Part shown: one piece after another, positions 27,319-36,459 of the stretch
Numbering within the stretch: position 1 is the first letter of the stretch
Layout of the letters: each line of letters opens with the position of its first letter
DNA from: Sphingomonas xanthus
Lineage (GTDB): Bacteria; Pseudomonadota; Alphaproteobacteria; Sphingomonadales; Sphingomonadaceae
Direction: 5' to 3'
DNA: 64,000 nucleotides
Assembly: GCF_007998985.1 (NCBI RefSeq)
Contig: NZ_CP041659.1
Coordinates: 124,001 to 188,000 of the forward strand
Translations under genes and position numbers: made by a program
The notes under the pieces: model-generated
The model's input: only the letters and a program-made list of their open reading frames with translations
Databases searched by the model: none
Told to the model about the DNA's origin: nothing

Positions 27319-27878
27319 GCCTTGGCCGGACGCTTCAGCACAAGAGTTGGCTCTTGGTGGTAAGAAGATTCGGTAACCCGCTGGAATCCCAAACGGTCTG
27401 CCAGCGCCAGTGACGGTGCATTGGACGGATCGATGATCGCCCAGATGGGTGTCGGTTGCAGATGATCGTCCGCCCATGCCAGCACTGCGCGGCAGGCTTC
27501 ACTTGCCATGCCCGTGCCATGGACTTCCGTGGCGAAAATCCAGCCCATCTCGGGCTCCTCGCCAAAGCGAGGCTCCAGCGCCCTCCAGGCATTGAACAGG
27601 CTAACCGTTCCAACGAGCCGGTGGTCGGCTTTGCGGACCACGGCCCAGCCGCCGAAACCCAGCAGGTCCCACATGCCTACGGACGCGGCAAGGCGGCGCC
27701 AGCAATCTTCTTCGGAGATACCTCGGCCGCCGACGAAGCGCATGACCTGGTCATCGCCTACGATCGCCATATGTGGCCGGAAATCTTGCTTGCGGTAGTG
27801 CCGAAGCAGCAATCGCTCGGTCTCCAGCGTCGGAGCCGAGCGATTCCTGGACCGGTTTGGCTGCCATGCCTCGGGCAT
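27315..27878 (-). CDS. GNAT acetyltransferase, RimJ/RimL type
   Basis: This 187-residue acetyltransferase fits the RimJ/RimL branch of the GNAT superfamily. It opens with [17 protein letters not shown], then [18 protein letters not shown], and the acetyl-CoA region [19 protein letters not shown]. The late helix [16 protein letters not shown] is typical. The acceptor is unknown; ribosomal proteins, amines or small metabolites are all possible. It begins 12 bases after rpmE on the same strand and probably shares its transcript. The start codon lies inside a perfect hairpin (see that entry). Confidence 0.88.
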   Translation of the reverse strand: MPEAWQPNRSRNRSAPTLETERLLLRHYRKQDFRPHMAIVGDDQVMRFVGGRGISEEDCWRRLAASVGMWDLLGFGGWAVVRKADHRLVGTVSLFNAWRALEPRFGEEPEMGWIFATEVHGTGMASEACRAVLAWADDHLQPTPIWAIIDPSNAPSLALADRLGFQRVTESSYHQEPTLVLKRPAKA

Positions 27879-27881
27879 GGC
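27863..27881 (-). promoter_or_regulatory. Perfect hairpin spanning the GNAT start codon
   Basis: GCCATGCC, three loop bases, then GGCATGGC give an 8-base-pair stem. The ATG of the GNAT gene (27876-27878) is inside one arm. It lies between rpmE and the GNAT gene and could be an rpmE terminator hairpin or limit GNAT translation. No U-tract follows on the minus strand. Confidence 0.4.
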
Positions 27882-27889
27882 GGCGGGCT

Positions 27890-28120
27890 TTACTTCTTGC
27901 CCAGCGAAAGGCCGCCAAAGCGCTTGTTAAAGCGCGCGACCTGGCCACCGGTGTCGAGCAGACGGCTGTTGCCGCCAGTCCATGCCGGGTGCGCCGTCGG
28001 GTCGATTTCCAACTGCAGCGTGTCACCTTCGCTGCCCCAGGTGGAGCGCGTCTGGTAGGTGGTGCCGTCGGTCATCTGGACGGTGATGAAGTGATAATCG
28101 GGGTGAGTCCCGCTCTTCAT
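27890..28120 (-). CDS. rpmE: Ribosomal protein L31
   Basis: This 76-residue large-subunit ribosomal protein has the L31 pattern: [41 protein letters not shown] and [12 protein letters not shown]. No cysteine is present, so it is the zinc-independent (C-minus) form, which is usual in alphaproteobacteria. It is divergent from the cobalamin operon and precedes the GNAT gene. Confidence 0.96.
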   Translation of the reverse strand: MKSGTHPDYHFITVQMTDGTTYQTRSTWGSEGDTLQLEIDPTAHPAWTGGNSRLLDTGGQVARFNKRFGGLSLGKK

Positions 28121-28236
28121 GGCAATTTCCTTTGTCGTGGCTGGTTCCGACCAGCCTGAAAATGAGCCGCGCCCCTAGCCGATGCCAGGCTGCTTGACAA
28201 GGCGCCGGGACGGGTCGCAGTAGCAGCCTGCGACCA

Positions 28237-28345
28237 GGGTCCGGCGGTGTAATGCTGCCGGCGAAGGGGGAAGCCGGCGAATATCCGGCACTGTGCCCGC
28301 AACTGTGAGCCGCGCGAAGCGGCAAGTCAGATACCCGCCCCGGTC
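28237..28345 (+). ncRNA. Cobalamin (adenosylcobalamin/B12) riboswitch
   Basis: The leader upstream of btuB carries the conserved core of the cobalamin riboswitch: GAAGGGGGAAGCCGGCGAA, TATCCGGCACTGTGCCCGC, AACTGTGA and a 3' element AGTCAGATACCCGCC. The 5' helix begins near GGGTCCGGCGG. Ends are approximate. About 110 bases separate it from the btuB ATG, enough for an expression platform that hides the ribosome binding site or terminates transcription. It should repress the operon when B12 is plentiful. Confidence 0.9.
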
Positions 28346-28454
28346 CGTCGTCCGTTTCCAAGGCCGGGACCAGCCATGGGACGTGGGCGGCACCGCGCTT
28401 GCCGCGTGCCTTCCCTCCGTGACGACCCGTCATGGACTTTGGGAAGGATATTCG

Positions 28455-30287
28455 ATGTTGAGTTTGCCGCCGGTTGATGCCCCTTCGATCGTCGTGACCG
28501 CGTCCCGCGCGGAGCAGGAAGCCGCACAGACAGCGGCCAGTGTCAGCCTGATCGACCAGCAGCGTATCGACCGTCTGGGCCTGCCCTTGGTCCCCGATCT
28601 GCTCAGGCTGCTGCCCTCGACCAGCGTTGCGTCCAGTGGCCCGGCAGGGTCGCAGGTGCAGGTTCGAATCCGCGGTGCGGAGGCCAATCATAGCCTTCTC
28701 TACATTGAGGGAATCCGCGCCAATGATCCCGCCGCGGGCAATGAGGCGCGGTTCGAGCTTCTCAATGCCGACCTCGCCAGCCGGATCGAAATGGTCCGCG
28801 GCCCTCAGTCCGCGCTATGGGGTTCGGAGGCGATCGGCGGCGTCATCGCGGTCGATGGAACCCCGCTGGGGACCGGCGGCACCCATGCGCTTGTCGAATA
28901 TGGCAGTCGCGACAGCTGGCGGGCAGCGGCCCGGACCGAAATCGGCAATGCCGACGGCGGCCTGTCGCTTGGCGTCGCCGGCCAGGGCAGCGACGGGATC
29001 GATTCCTATTTGGGCGGAGGCGAGCGCGACGGCTATCACAACCTCGCGTTCCGCGGCGCCGGGCGGCTTGAGCTTGCCGCCGGGGTCACGCTCGGCGTGT
29101 CAGGCTTCGCCCTTCGCGGAACAAGCGAGTTCGATGGCTATGACGCGGATTTCCGCCGCGCGGATACGCTTGACCAAACCCGCAACAATCTGGCCGCCGG
29201 GCGCATCTACGCGCAGCTTGGGGAACGGGATGCCGCCTATCTCCTGGCTTCTTCCAGTCTGCTCGGCTCTTCGAACCGCAACGCGGTCGCGGACATCGTG
29301 ATTAATCGCACGGAGGCGCGGCGCCGGATATTGGCGATCGAGGGCGGTGTTCCGCTGGGTCCCGGGCAGCTCGCTTCGGCGCTGCAAGACGAATTCGAGC
29401 GTTTCGAGGCCCGCGACGTCGCCTATGGCGGCGCCACCGACCAGCGCAGGTCCCGGCGGCACCGGTCTTTTGCCCTGGAATGGAGCGGGCAATGGATCAA
29501 AGGTCTCACGACCGGCATTGCGGTGCGGCATGACGGCTTTTCCCGCTTCAAGGATGCCACGAGCTTAAGAGCCTCATTGCTCGCGGACCTCGGTCGCGGA
29601 TTTGCGCTGGCGGCCAGCTACGGCGAAGGCATCGCCCAGCCCAGCTTCTTCGACCTGTATGGCTTCTTTCCGGGCAGTTTCGTCGGCAACCCCGACCTCA
29701 AGCCGGAATCGAGCCGCGGTGGCGAGCTCTCGCTGCGCTACGGCTCCCCTACCCTCACGGCCGGGATCACGCTCTATCGCCAGCGGCTCCGGGATGAAAT
29801 CATCGGCACTTTCGACCCCGGCACATTTCTGTCCTCGACCGCAAATGCATCGGGACGAAGCAGGCGCAGCGGAGCGGAACTGGAGCTCGGGTGGAAGCCT
29901 GCTGCCAACCTCAACCTGACCGCCGTCTACGCCTATGCGAAGGCCAGCGAGCCCGGCGCTGCGGGACTACAGGTCAAGGAGCCGCGCCGGCCGAGGCATA
30001 GCGGCAGCATTGCCGCCGACGGCGTTGTTGGCAAGTTCACCTATGGCGTGGCCGTCGCCTTTACCGGTGAGCGCGGCGATACCGATTTCGATCGTTTTCC
30101 CGCTCTCGCAGTTAGACTCGATCCCTATTGGCTGGCCAGCGGGCAAGCAGCCTATGCCCTGTCGCGCAACATCCAGGCTCACGTCCGGGTCTCCAACGCC
30201 TTCGGCAGCCGCTACCAGGATGCCATCGGCTATCGAACGGAAGGGAGGAGCCTCCATGTCGGTTTCCGTTTTGCTGCTGGCAGCTAG
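28455..30287 (+). CDS. btuB: TonB-dependent cobalamin receptor BtuB
   Basis: This 610-residue outer-membrane transporter imports cobalamin with TonB energy. The start at 28455 follows GGGAAGGATATTCG. The N terminus reads MLSLPPVDAPSIVVTASRAE, in which SIVVTASR matches the TonB box of BtuB proteins. The plug follows (QVRIRGAEANHSLLYIEG, RIEMVRGPQSALWGSEAIGG) and then the barrel. The final segment (SLHVGFRFAAGS) resembles the last strand. A signal peptide is not visible, although export requires one; the open frame goes further upstream but crosses the riboswitch and is not signal-like. The riboswitch and the btuF-btuC-btuD genes downstream make the assignment firm. The btuF start overlaps its end by 32 bases. 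Confidence 0.9.
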   Translation: MLSLPPVDAPSIVVTASRAEQEAAQTAASVSLIDQQRIDRLGLPLVPDLLRLLPSTSVASSGPAGSQVQVRIRGAEANHSLLYIEGIRANDPAAGNEARFELLNADLASRIEMVRGPQSALWGSEAIGGVIAVDGTPLGTGGTHALVEYGSRDSWRAAARTEIGNADGGLSLGVAGQGSDGIDSYLGGGERDGYHNLAFRGAGRLELAAGVTLGVSGFALRGTSEFDGYDADFRRADTLDQTRNNLAAGRIYAQLGERDAAYLLASSSLLGSSNRNAVADIVINRTEARRRILAIEGGVPLGPGQLASALQDEFERFEARDVAYGGATDQRRSRRHRSFALEWSGQWIKGLTTGIAVRHDGFSRFKDATSLRASLLADLGRGFALAASYGEGIAQPSFFDLYGFFPGSFVGNPDLKPESSRGGELSLRYGSPTLTAGITLYRQRLRDEIIGTFDPGTFLSSTANASGRSRRSGAELELGWKPAANLNLTAVYAYAKASEPGAAGLQVKEPRRPRHSGSIAADGVVGKFTYGVAVAFTGERGDTDFDRFPALAVRLDPYWLASGQAAYALSRNIQAHVRVSNAFGSRYQDAIGYRTEGRSLHVGFRFAAGS

Positions 30288-31008
30288 CACTGCGGTCCGC
30301 GCCGCGTCGCTGAACCTGTGCACGGATGAATATCTGCTGCTGCTCGCCGGGCCCGGGCAGGTCGCCAGCGTCAGCCGGCTGTCACAGGACCCCGCCGATA
30401 GCGCGCTGTGGAAGATCGCAAGGCGCTACCCGGCCAACCGCGGGAGCCTGGAGGATGCGCTGTCGACGCGTCCAACTCTGCTCCTCACCATGGGCGGGGG
30501 CGGCCGCGCCACCTCCGAGATCGCCCGCCGGTTGCAGATCGCTACCCTGGACCTTCCGTTCCCAGCCAATGTCACGGATGTGGAACGCAACATGATTCGT
30601 GTCGCCTCGGCGCTGGGAGGTCCCTCCCTCGCCCGTCCCTGGCAACAAAGGCTCGCAGCATTACGGCGAGCGCCGAGCCCGTCACCGATCGACACGATCT
30701 TCCTTGCGGGTAGCGGATTGAGTCTGTCGCCCGGCTCCCCTGGAGCGGAATGGATGGACCTGGCGGGCTTCCGGCAACGCCGGCTTGCCGGCGGGAGAGC
30801 GACGCTGGAGAGTCTGACCATGACCCCGCCCGCTATTCTCCTGCGGTCCTCCTATCGCCGGGCGCAGCGGTCCCAGGGCCGGGCGTGGCTCGACCATCCC
30901 CTCGCCCGTCCGCGCGGCTCGCGGCTGATCGAAACCGATGGACGCCCATGGACCTGCGCCGGTCCGCTAATGCTTGCGGAAATCGAACGATTGAAGGGCC
31001 TGCGGTGA
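30256..31008 (+). CDS. btuF: Periplasmic cobalamin-binding protein BtuF-like
   Basis: This 250-residue protein is the likely substrate-binding component of the B12 ABC importer. The start at 30256 follows GGGAGGAGCCTCC, and gives the signal peptide MSVSVLLLAASTAVRA. The mature part begins SLNLCTDEYLLLLAGPG and has the helical-backbone lobes of type III binding proteins. It overlaps the end of btuB by 32 bases and the start of btuC as GTGA. Binding-protein sequences diverge strongly, so the assignment rests on the riboswitch and the gene set as much as on the sequence. Confidence 0.85.
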   Translation: MSVSVLLLAASTAVRAASLNLCTDEYLLLLAGPGQVASVSRLSQDPADSALWKIARRYPANRGSLEDALSTRPTLLLTMGGGGRATSEIARRLQIATLDLPFPANVTDVERNMIRVASALGGPSLARPWQQRLAALRRAPSPSPIDTIFLAGSGLSLSPGSPGAEWMDLAGFRQRRLAGGRATLESLTMTPPAILLRSSYRRAQRSQGRAWLDHPLARPRGSRLIETDGRPWTCAGPLMLAEIERLKGLR

Positions 31009-31964
31009 AGCTCTGGGCTGCTCTTCTCCTCCTTCTTTGCATCGCGGCGGCGCATCTTGTCCTGCCGATAGCAACGCTACGGGAGGCCGCAGGCATCGAT
31101 CCCGGCCTTGCCCAGCTGTTACTCCTGGAGCTGCGCATGCCACGAACGCTGCTGGCTGCGGGCTACGGGGCCGTGCTTGGTATCGCGGGTGCGGCGCTGC
31201 AGGCGATGTTTGCTAACCCCCTGGCCTCCCCGGATATCAGCGGCGCCTCGAGCGGGGCGGCACTCGGGGCCGTGCTTGGCGGCTATTGGTTGGGACTTAC
31301 CCAGCCCCTCGCCCTTGCCGCGAGCGGGGCAGCGGGCGCGCTACTGATGCTGGTGCTGTTGATCGTACTGGCCGGTCGTCGTTCCGACACGGCAACCCTG
31401 CTGCTCGCAGGCCTCGCAATCTCCCTCGCCGCCGGGGCCGCAACCAGCCTTGCGCTTGCGCTCGCGCCCTCGCCTTTCGCTTTTTATGACGCCTTTGACT
31501 GGCTGATGGGCAGCTTCGTCGACCGCAGCATCTCTCAAGCTGGCGCCGCCCTGATTCCCGCTTCACTTGCCGTCCTGCTGTTGATGCGACGCAGCTCTGC
31601 GCTCGATCAGCTCGCCTTGGGAGAAGATATTGCCGCCTCGCTCGGGATCCGGCCCACAGCGCTTTCTCGCGAGGTCATAGCTCTTTCCGCGGTCGCGGTC
31701 GGAGCCTGTGTGTCCGTCGCCGGGGCGATCGGCTTTGTTGGCCTTGTGGCACCCTATTTTGGTCGCCAAGTAAGCCGAGGCTATCCAGGTTCGGCGATGG
31801 TTCCCGCGGGAGTCATTGGCGCAGCATTGCTCCTTCTCGCCGACTTGCTGGTGCGGGCCGTTCCGCTCGACCGGTCGATTCCGGTTGGGGTGGTCACCGC
31901 CTTGTTCGGCACCCCGCTCTTTCTCTGGCTGGTCGTTACGATGCGGCGCAGGGTGGCGGCATGA
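31005..31964 (+). CDS. btuC: Cobalamin ABC transporter permease BtuC-like
   Basis: This 319-residue inner-membrane permease has the FecCD/BtuC architecture of about ten membrane segments. Conserved segments include LRMPRTLLAAGYGAVLGIAG, AALQAMFANPLASPDISG and GFVGLVAPYFGRQV. It starts at GTG 31005, overlapping the btuF stop. An earlier in-frame extension runs over btuF and is not family-like. It ends overlapping btuD by 4 bases (ATGA). Confidence 0.93.
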   Translation: MKLWAALLLLLCIAAAHLVLPIATLREAAGIDPGLAQLLLLELRMPRTLLAAGYGAVLGIAGAALQAMFANPLASPDISGASSGAALGAVLGGYWLGLTQPLALAASGAAGALLMLVLLIVLAGRRSDTATLLLAGLAISLAAGAATSLALALAPSPFAFYDAFDWLMGSFVDRSISQAGAALIPASLAVLLLMRRSSALDQLALGEDIAASLGIRPTALSREVIALSAVAVGACVSVAGAIGFVGLVAPYFGRQVSRGYPGSAMVPAGVIGAALLLLADLLVRAVPLDRSIPVGVVTALFGTPLFLWLVVTMRRRVAA

Positions 31965-32689
31965 CGTCACTTTCCGCCCATGGGATCGCGATCGCAGGTC
32001 GTTTGGAACCGACCGACCTGGCCATCGAAAAAGGGCAGATGGTCGCGGTCGTCGGACCGAACGGCGGCGGGAAAACCAGCCTGCTTCGGGGCTTGGCCCA
32101 AGTTGAACATGCCAAGGGCTGCGTCACCGTCGATGGCGAGCAGGTCGACCTCGCGCAACCCGCACGGCGGCGCCAACTCCTGTCATTCATGCCCGCGTCC
32201 CGGGACCTCAACTGGCCGATCGCGGTCCGCGACGTCATCGCGCTAGGTCAGGAACAGCGCGATGATGATCGGATCGATCAGCTTCTCGATTCACTGGAGT
32301 TAGGGCAGTTGGCGGATCGACCGGTGAACCAGCTCTCGACTGGCGAGCGCACAAGAGTGCTGATGGCGCGCGCTTGGGCAGCTAATCCCAAACTCCTATT
32401 GCTCGACGAGCCCCTGTCCAACCTCGATCCCTATTGGGTCCTTCGGTTCCTGACTATCTTCCGAAGCGCGGCCGAGGCTGGACAGTCCCTGCTCGTCGCG
32501 GTCCATGACCTTGCGCTTTTACCCGAATTCGACCGCGTATTGCTGGTTGCCGATGGGAAGGTGCAAATGGACGAAACGCCCGCAGACCTCCTGGCCGGCG
32601 AGCGTTTCCTCGATATCTTTCGGCTCGCAAGCGGCTCCGACGGCCGCTGGATCATCAGTCCTTCGGCGGTTCCGCGATCATTGCCGTGA
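31961..32689 (+). CDS. btuD: Cobalamin ABC transporter ATP-binding protein BtuD-like
   Basis: This 242-residue ATPase powers the B12 importer. The Walker A motif GPNGGGKTS is at residues 32-40, the signature is [14 protein letters not shown], and Walker B is [26 protein letters not shown] contains the H-loop. It is the last gene of the riboswitch-controlled operon, and its end overlaps the convergent fabZ by 35 bases. Confidence 0.93.
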   Translation: MTSLSAHGIAIAGRLEPTDLAIEKGQMVAVVGPNGGGKTSLLRGLAQVEHAKGCVTVDGEQVDLAQPARRRQLLSFMPASRDLNWPIAVRDVIALGQEQRDDDRIDQLLDSLELGQLADRPVNQLSTGERTRVLMARAWAANPKLLLLDEPLSNLDPYWVLRFLTIFRSAAEAGQSLLVAVHDLALLPEFDRVLLVADGKVQMDETPADLLAGERFLDIFRLASGSDGRWIISPSAVPRSLP

Positions 32690-33131
32690 ACTGTGCCTCG
32701 GCGGCCAGCTTGCCGTTGACCGAGGCGCGCCCGGCAAACTTGCAAACGCTCGCGCGCTTCTGGACAAATTCGACGTCCAGTTGAAGCAGACAGCCTGGCT
32801 CGACCGGCGTCCGGAACTTGGCGCCCTCGATCGCCATGAAATAGACCAGCTTCCCGCTGTTCGCGAGCCCGAGACTCTCGACCGCGAGCACACCCGCCGC
32901 CTGGGCCAATGCCTCGACGATCAGCACACCGGGCATGATCGGGCGGCCCGGGAAATGCCCCTGGAAGAATTGCTCGTTCATGCTCACCGCCTTGATCGCG
33001 GTGATCGACTGGTCGGGGACGAGGGTTTCGACCCGATCGACGAGCAGAAGTGGATAACGGTGGGGCAGTGCCGCCATCACCCGCCGGATATCCAGCGGGC
33101 CGATGGCGGCACCCGAACTCAGGTCGCTCAC
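32655..33131 (-). CDS. fabZ: 3-hydroxyacyl-ACP dehydratase FabZ
   Basis: This 158-residue hotdog-fold enzyme dehydrates beta-hydroxyacyl-ACP in fatty acid synthesis. The motifs are [13 protein letters not shown], the catalytic-histidine motif [14 protein letters not shown] and the glutamate-bearing helix [12 protein letters not shown]. It is the last gene of the rpsB cluster. In LPS-making proteobacteria it would sit between lpxD and lpxA, and neither is here. Confidence 0.96.
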   Translation of the reverse strand: MSDLSSGAAIGPLDIRRVMAALPHRYPLLLVDRVETLVPDQSITAIKAVSMNEQFFQGHFPGRPIMPGVLIVEALAQAAGVLAVESLGLANSGKLVYFMAIEGAKFRTPVEPGCLLQLDVEFVQKRASVCKFAGRASVNGKLAAEAQFTAMIAEPPKD

Positions 33132-33715
33132 CGGCCCTGGGTGGCCTGCGGCTGCTGCTGCTGCGGCAGCGGGGTCAGGCTGACCGACGGAAGGGTCTGG
33201 TTGACCGCGGCGAGGACTTCATTGGTGACGTTGATCGCCTGGCCATGGGCCAGGGTGGCATCAACGTCGACCGCCACATTGGCGCCCTTCTGCGTCATGA
33301 CAGTGTTAATGGCCGGACGCAGGCGGTCGTTGATCTGGCGAAGGACATTGGCCTGGATCGACTGGATGTTCTGCTGGGTACGGGCCAGTTCCTCATTCGC
33401 CTGCTGCTGCCGCTGCTGGAACGTCTGCGCGCGGGTGCGAAGCGCGGCGTCGGGTTCCTTACCCTTCAGCGCCTCGACCGCGGTGCGGATCGCCTCGCCT
33501 TCTGGACGGAGCTGGTTGGCAAGCGTCTGCTGGCGGGTCTGCAAAGCCGTAACCTGGCTCTGCAGCTGAGTCTGCGCAGTGCGGCAAGCGGTGCACTCGC
33601 GGTAAATGCGGTCGGTATCGACGACGACTACGACTGCCGCGGGAGTGCGCTGTGCAATGGCGGGGGTTGCGATGGCGGTGGCCGCAAGCAGGGCGGCGGT
33701 AAGACGGTACATCAT
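33128..33715 (-). CDS. OmpH/Skp-family periplasmic chaperone
   Basis: This 195-residue periplasmic protein has a signal peptide of about 22 residues ([22 protein letters not shown]) followed by a long glutamine-rich helical segment ([20 protein letters not shown]) typical of Skp tentacles. Skp-type trimers carry unfolded outer-membrane proteins to BamA, encoded directly upstream. The C-terminal tail is Pro/Gln-rich. It overlaps fabZ by 4 bases and touches the bamA stop by 1 base. A predicted coiled-coil region is seen by eye only. Confidence 0.88.
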   Translation of the reverse strand: MMYRLTAALLAATAIATPAIAQRTPAAVVVVVDTDRIYRECTACRTAQTQLQSQVTALQTRQQTLANQLRPEGEAIRTAVEALKGKEPDAALRTRAQTFQQRQQQANEELARTQQNIQSIQANVLRQINDRLRPAINTVMTQKGANVAVDVDATLAHGQAINVTNEVLAAVNQTLPSVSLTPLPQQQQPQATQGR

Positions 33716-36414
33716 CAGAATTGAGTCCCTACGTTAAAGGAGAAGAGTTTCGTGTCGTCGCCTTCCTGCGTCAGCAGGGCTTTGGCGAGATCGATGCGCA
33801 GCGGGCCAAAGGGCGACACCCAGTTGACGCCTACGCCGACCGAAAGGCGCGGCTTGGGCGAATTGCCCCGGAAAAATTCCTTGAACCCCGAACCCTGGAC
33901 ATAGGTGAAGCCGGTCGGGCAAGTCTCGCCCGGTTCCAGCACCACGGCGTCGCCGGGAAGCTCGCCCGGAGGCGGCGCCGGCGCGGCGCAGCGGCCAGGG
34001 AAGTCCGTGAGAATCGGCTTCTTGAGGCCCCAGACCGAGCCCACGTCGACAAAGGCGGACGGACGCAGGCCAAGGCTGCGCATGCCGGAACTGGTCGGGA
34101 ACTCGACTTCGATCCTGCCCATATAATAGGCCCGGCCACCGAGGGAATCGCTGAACAATTCCTTGGCGTCCTCATCCAGTTCCGTGGCGCTAGCGTAACG
34201 CTGGCGGACGATCCTCGGCCCGATCCCGCGGACATCGAAGCCGCGCAGCTGGGCGCCGTAGAAACGGTCGTTCAGGCGAATGGCGTCGCGTCCCGCGCCC
34301 TTCGACGCCTCGAGCGGATGGATATAGCCGCCTTCCGCGTGCGCCGACAGGATGAACCCGGCCGGAAGCTGCCAATATTTCGTCCCATCGAGCCGGGTGC
34401 GCAGATATTTGGTATCGCCGCCAAGGCCCGCGAAATCCTGGCTCAGCACCAGCCGCTGCCCGCGGGTGGCGCGAATGCCATTCGTGTTGTCGAACGCCAC
34501 GGTATAGCCGACCGACGAGGTCACGCGCGTTCCCAACTCGTCGCAAAGATATCGCCCTGCGATGGATGGGTTACAAACGGGGCCGAGTGGGCCGTTGGTC
34601 GGCGGCAGCGGGCCCGGCCCGTCGGGATCGACGAGGTCGGGATCGAAAAAGAAGACATCCTTGTCGAGCGTGATTTCGTCGAACACGAGCGAATAGCGGG
34701 TTCCGAATGACACGAACTCGGTTACCGGGAAGCCAAGGCGCACGGCGCCGCCGATCTGCCGCTGCCCGTAGGTCCGGTCACGCCGGTTGTCCTCGTCGAA
34801 CCGGAAGCTGCTGTAGTCGCGAATGAACAGGTCGCCGCCGAGCAGGATGCTCTTGTCGAACAGGTAGGGCTCGGTGAAGCCCAGCTGGACCGACTTGGAA
34901 TAGCGAGAATAGTTCACGCCGGCCTGAAGCTGTTGCCCCTTGCCCATGAAATTACGCTGCGCGATCGAGCTTGAGATGACGAACCGTTCAAGGCTCGAAT
35001 AGCCGGCGGAAAGCTGCAGCTCACCGGTCGACTTTTCCTCAAGATCGACGTTCAGGACAACCCGGTCGTCGGCCGACCCCCGCTCCTGCTTGATCTCGAG
35101 ATTTTCCTGGAAGAAGCCGAGACTTTGAATGCGATCCTGGCTCCGCTTCACCTTCAGCGCATTGAATGCATCGCCTTCATTGAGGCGGAATTCGCGCCGG
35201 ACGACCTTGTCGCGAGTGACGGTGTTGCCCTGGATGTTGATCCGCTCGACGTAGACGCGCGGGGTTTCCGCAACGCGGAAGGTGATCCCCATCTCCTTCT
35301 TCTCGGCGTCGCGATTATAGTCCGGCTGGACATCCGCAAAGGCATAGCCCGCGGAGCCGGCAATTTCGTTGAGGCCGGTGACGGTGTCCTCGACCGCCTT
35401 GGCGTCGAACCATTCGCCCGGCTTGATCTTGATCAGCCCCTTGAGGAATTCGGCGCTGAGATCGCGTACTTCGCTTTCAGCCTCGATCGCGCCGAACTTG
35501 TACCGGTCGCCTTCCTCGACGACATAGGTGATGACGAAATCGCGGCGATCGGGGGTCAGCTCCGCCAACGCCGACACGACGCGGAAGTCGGCATAACCTT
35601 CGGTCAAGTAGAAAGCGCGAAGCTTCTGCTGGTCGGCCGCAAGGCGATCGGGATCGTAGCTATCGTTCGACTTGATGAAACCGAGGAGCCCGCCCGCTTC
35701 CTTGGTAAACATCTCCTTGCGGAGCCGGCCGTCCGAATATTGCTCGTTTCCGATAATATTGATCGCCCGCACCTTCGACACTGCGCCTTCATTGATTTCG
35801 AAGACGAGGTCGACGCGGTTCTGGTCGAGCTGCACGACCTTGGGCTCAACGGTCGCTGCAAACCGGCCCTGGCGACGATAAAGCTCAATGATCCGGTCAA
35901 CGTCGGCGCGGACCTTGGAACGCGTGAAAATCTGTCGCGGCGTCAGGCGGATTTCGGGTTGGATCTTGTCATTCTTGATCCGCTTGTTCCCCTCGAGGAC
36001 GATGCGGTTGATGACCGGATTTTCGCGGACGGTGATGACCAGGTTGCCGGTTTCGGCTCCGGTGATCACGACATCGGCGAACAGTTCGGTAGCGTAAAGA
36101 TCCTTCAGGGCCTGATCGAGCGTCTCCGCGTTATATTCGACGCCCGGGGAAAGATTGGAGTAGCTGCGGACCGTCTCAGGCTCGATGCGCTCGGCACCGA
36201 CGACGCGGATCGACCGGATCATGCCCGAGGTCGGCGCGGCGACAGGAGCGGGCTGGGCGGCAGCCGCCGGAGGCGATTGGACGTCCTGTGCCAGGACAGG
36301 AGAGGCTCCGCCGCCGAGGATCGTCCCTACCAGGAGAATGCTGCACAACCGCTGGGTTGATGTAGTGCTGTTGGAAATCACGCGTCCCCGCCCTGAGTTG
36401 CTGGGCGGCGCCAT
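33715..36414 (-). CDS. bamA: Outer-membrane protein assembly factor BamA
   Basis: This 899-residue essential core of the BAM complex folds and inserts beta-barrel proteins into the outer membrane. After a signal peptide ending SPVLAQ (about residue 42) and a short Pro/Ala linker, POTRA repeats run from about 65 to 440, and the barrel runs to the C terminus. The terminal residues KLFSFNVGTQF end in aromatic Phe, the beta-signal. A conserved GIGPR-containing loop (RGFDVRGIGPRIVRQ) resembles the VRGF region of loop 6. A GTG 11 codons in could also be the start. It is cotranscribed with rseP upstream and ompH downstream. Confidence 0.95.
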   Translation of the reverse strand: MAPPSNSGRGRVISNSTTSTQRLCSILLVGTILGGGASPVLAQDVQSPPAAAAQPAPVAAPTSGMIRSIRVVGAERIEPETVRSYSNLSPGVEYNAETLDQALKDLYATELFADVVITGAETGNLVITVRENPVINRIVLEGNKRIKNDKIQPEIRLTPRQIFTRSKVRADVDRIIELYRRQGRFAATVEPKVVQLDQNRVDLVFEINEGAVSKVRAINIIGNEQYSDGRLRKEMFTKEAGGLLGFIKSNDSYDPDRLAADQQKLRAFYLTEGYADFRVVSALAELTPDRRDFVITYVVEEGDRYKFGAIEAESEVRDLSAEFLKGLIKIKPGEWFDAKAVEDTVTGLNEIAGSAGYAFADVQPDYNRDAEKKEMGITFRVAETPRVYVERINIQGNTVTRDKVVRREFRLNEGDAFNALKVKRSQDRIQSLGFFQENLEIKQERGSADDRVVLNVDLEEKSTGELQLSAGYSSLERFVISSSIAQRNFMGKGQQLQAGVNYSRYSKSVQLGFTEPYLFDKSILLGGDLFIRDYSSFRFDEDNRRDRTYGQRQIGGAVRLGFPVTEFVSFGTRYSLVFDEITLDKDVFFFDPDLVDPDGPGPLPPTNGPLGPVCNPSIAGRYLCDELGTRVTSSVGYTVAFDNTNGIRATRGQRLVLSQDFAGLGGDTKYLRTRLDGTKYWQLPAGFILSAHAEGGYIHPLEASKGAGRDAIRLNDRFYGAQLRGFDVRGIGPRIVRQRYASATELDEDAKELFSDSLGGRAYYMGRIEVEFPTSSGMRSLGLRPSAFVDVGSVWGLKKPILTDFPGRCAAPAPPPGELPGDAVVLEPGETCPTGFTYVQGSGFKEFFRGNSPKPRLSVGVGVNWVSPFGPLRIDLAKALLTQEGDDTKLFSFNVGTQF

Positions 36415-36459
36415 GGGCTTACGGCGCCGCAGATGATGTGTAGCCCTGCCCCAACCATG

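Noticed and set aside
28293..28454. Open frame extending BtuB through the cobalamin riboswitch
   Set aside because: The stretch codes for conserved RNA elements, and the protein reading shows no signal peptide or family similarity.
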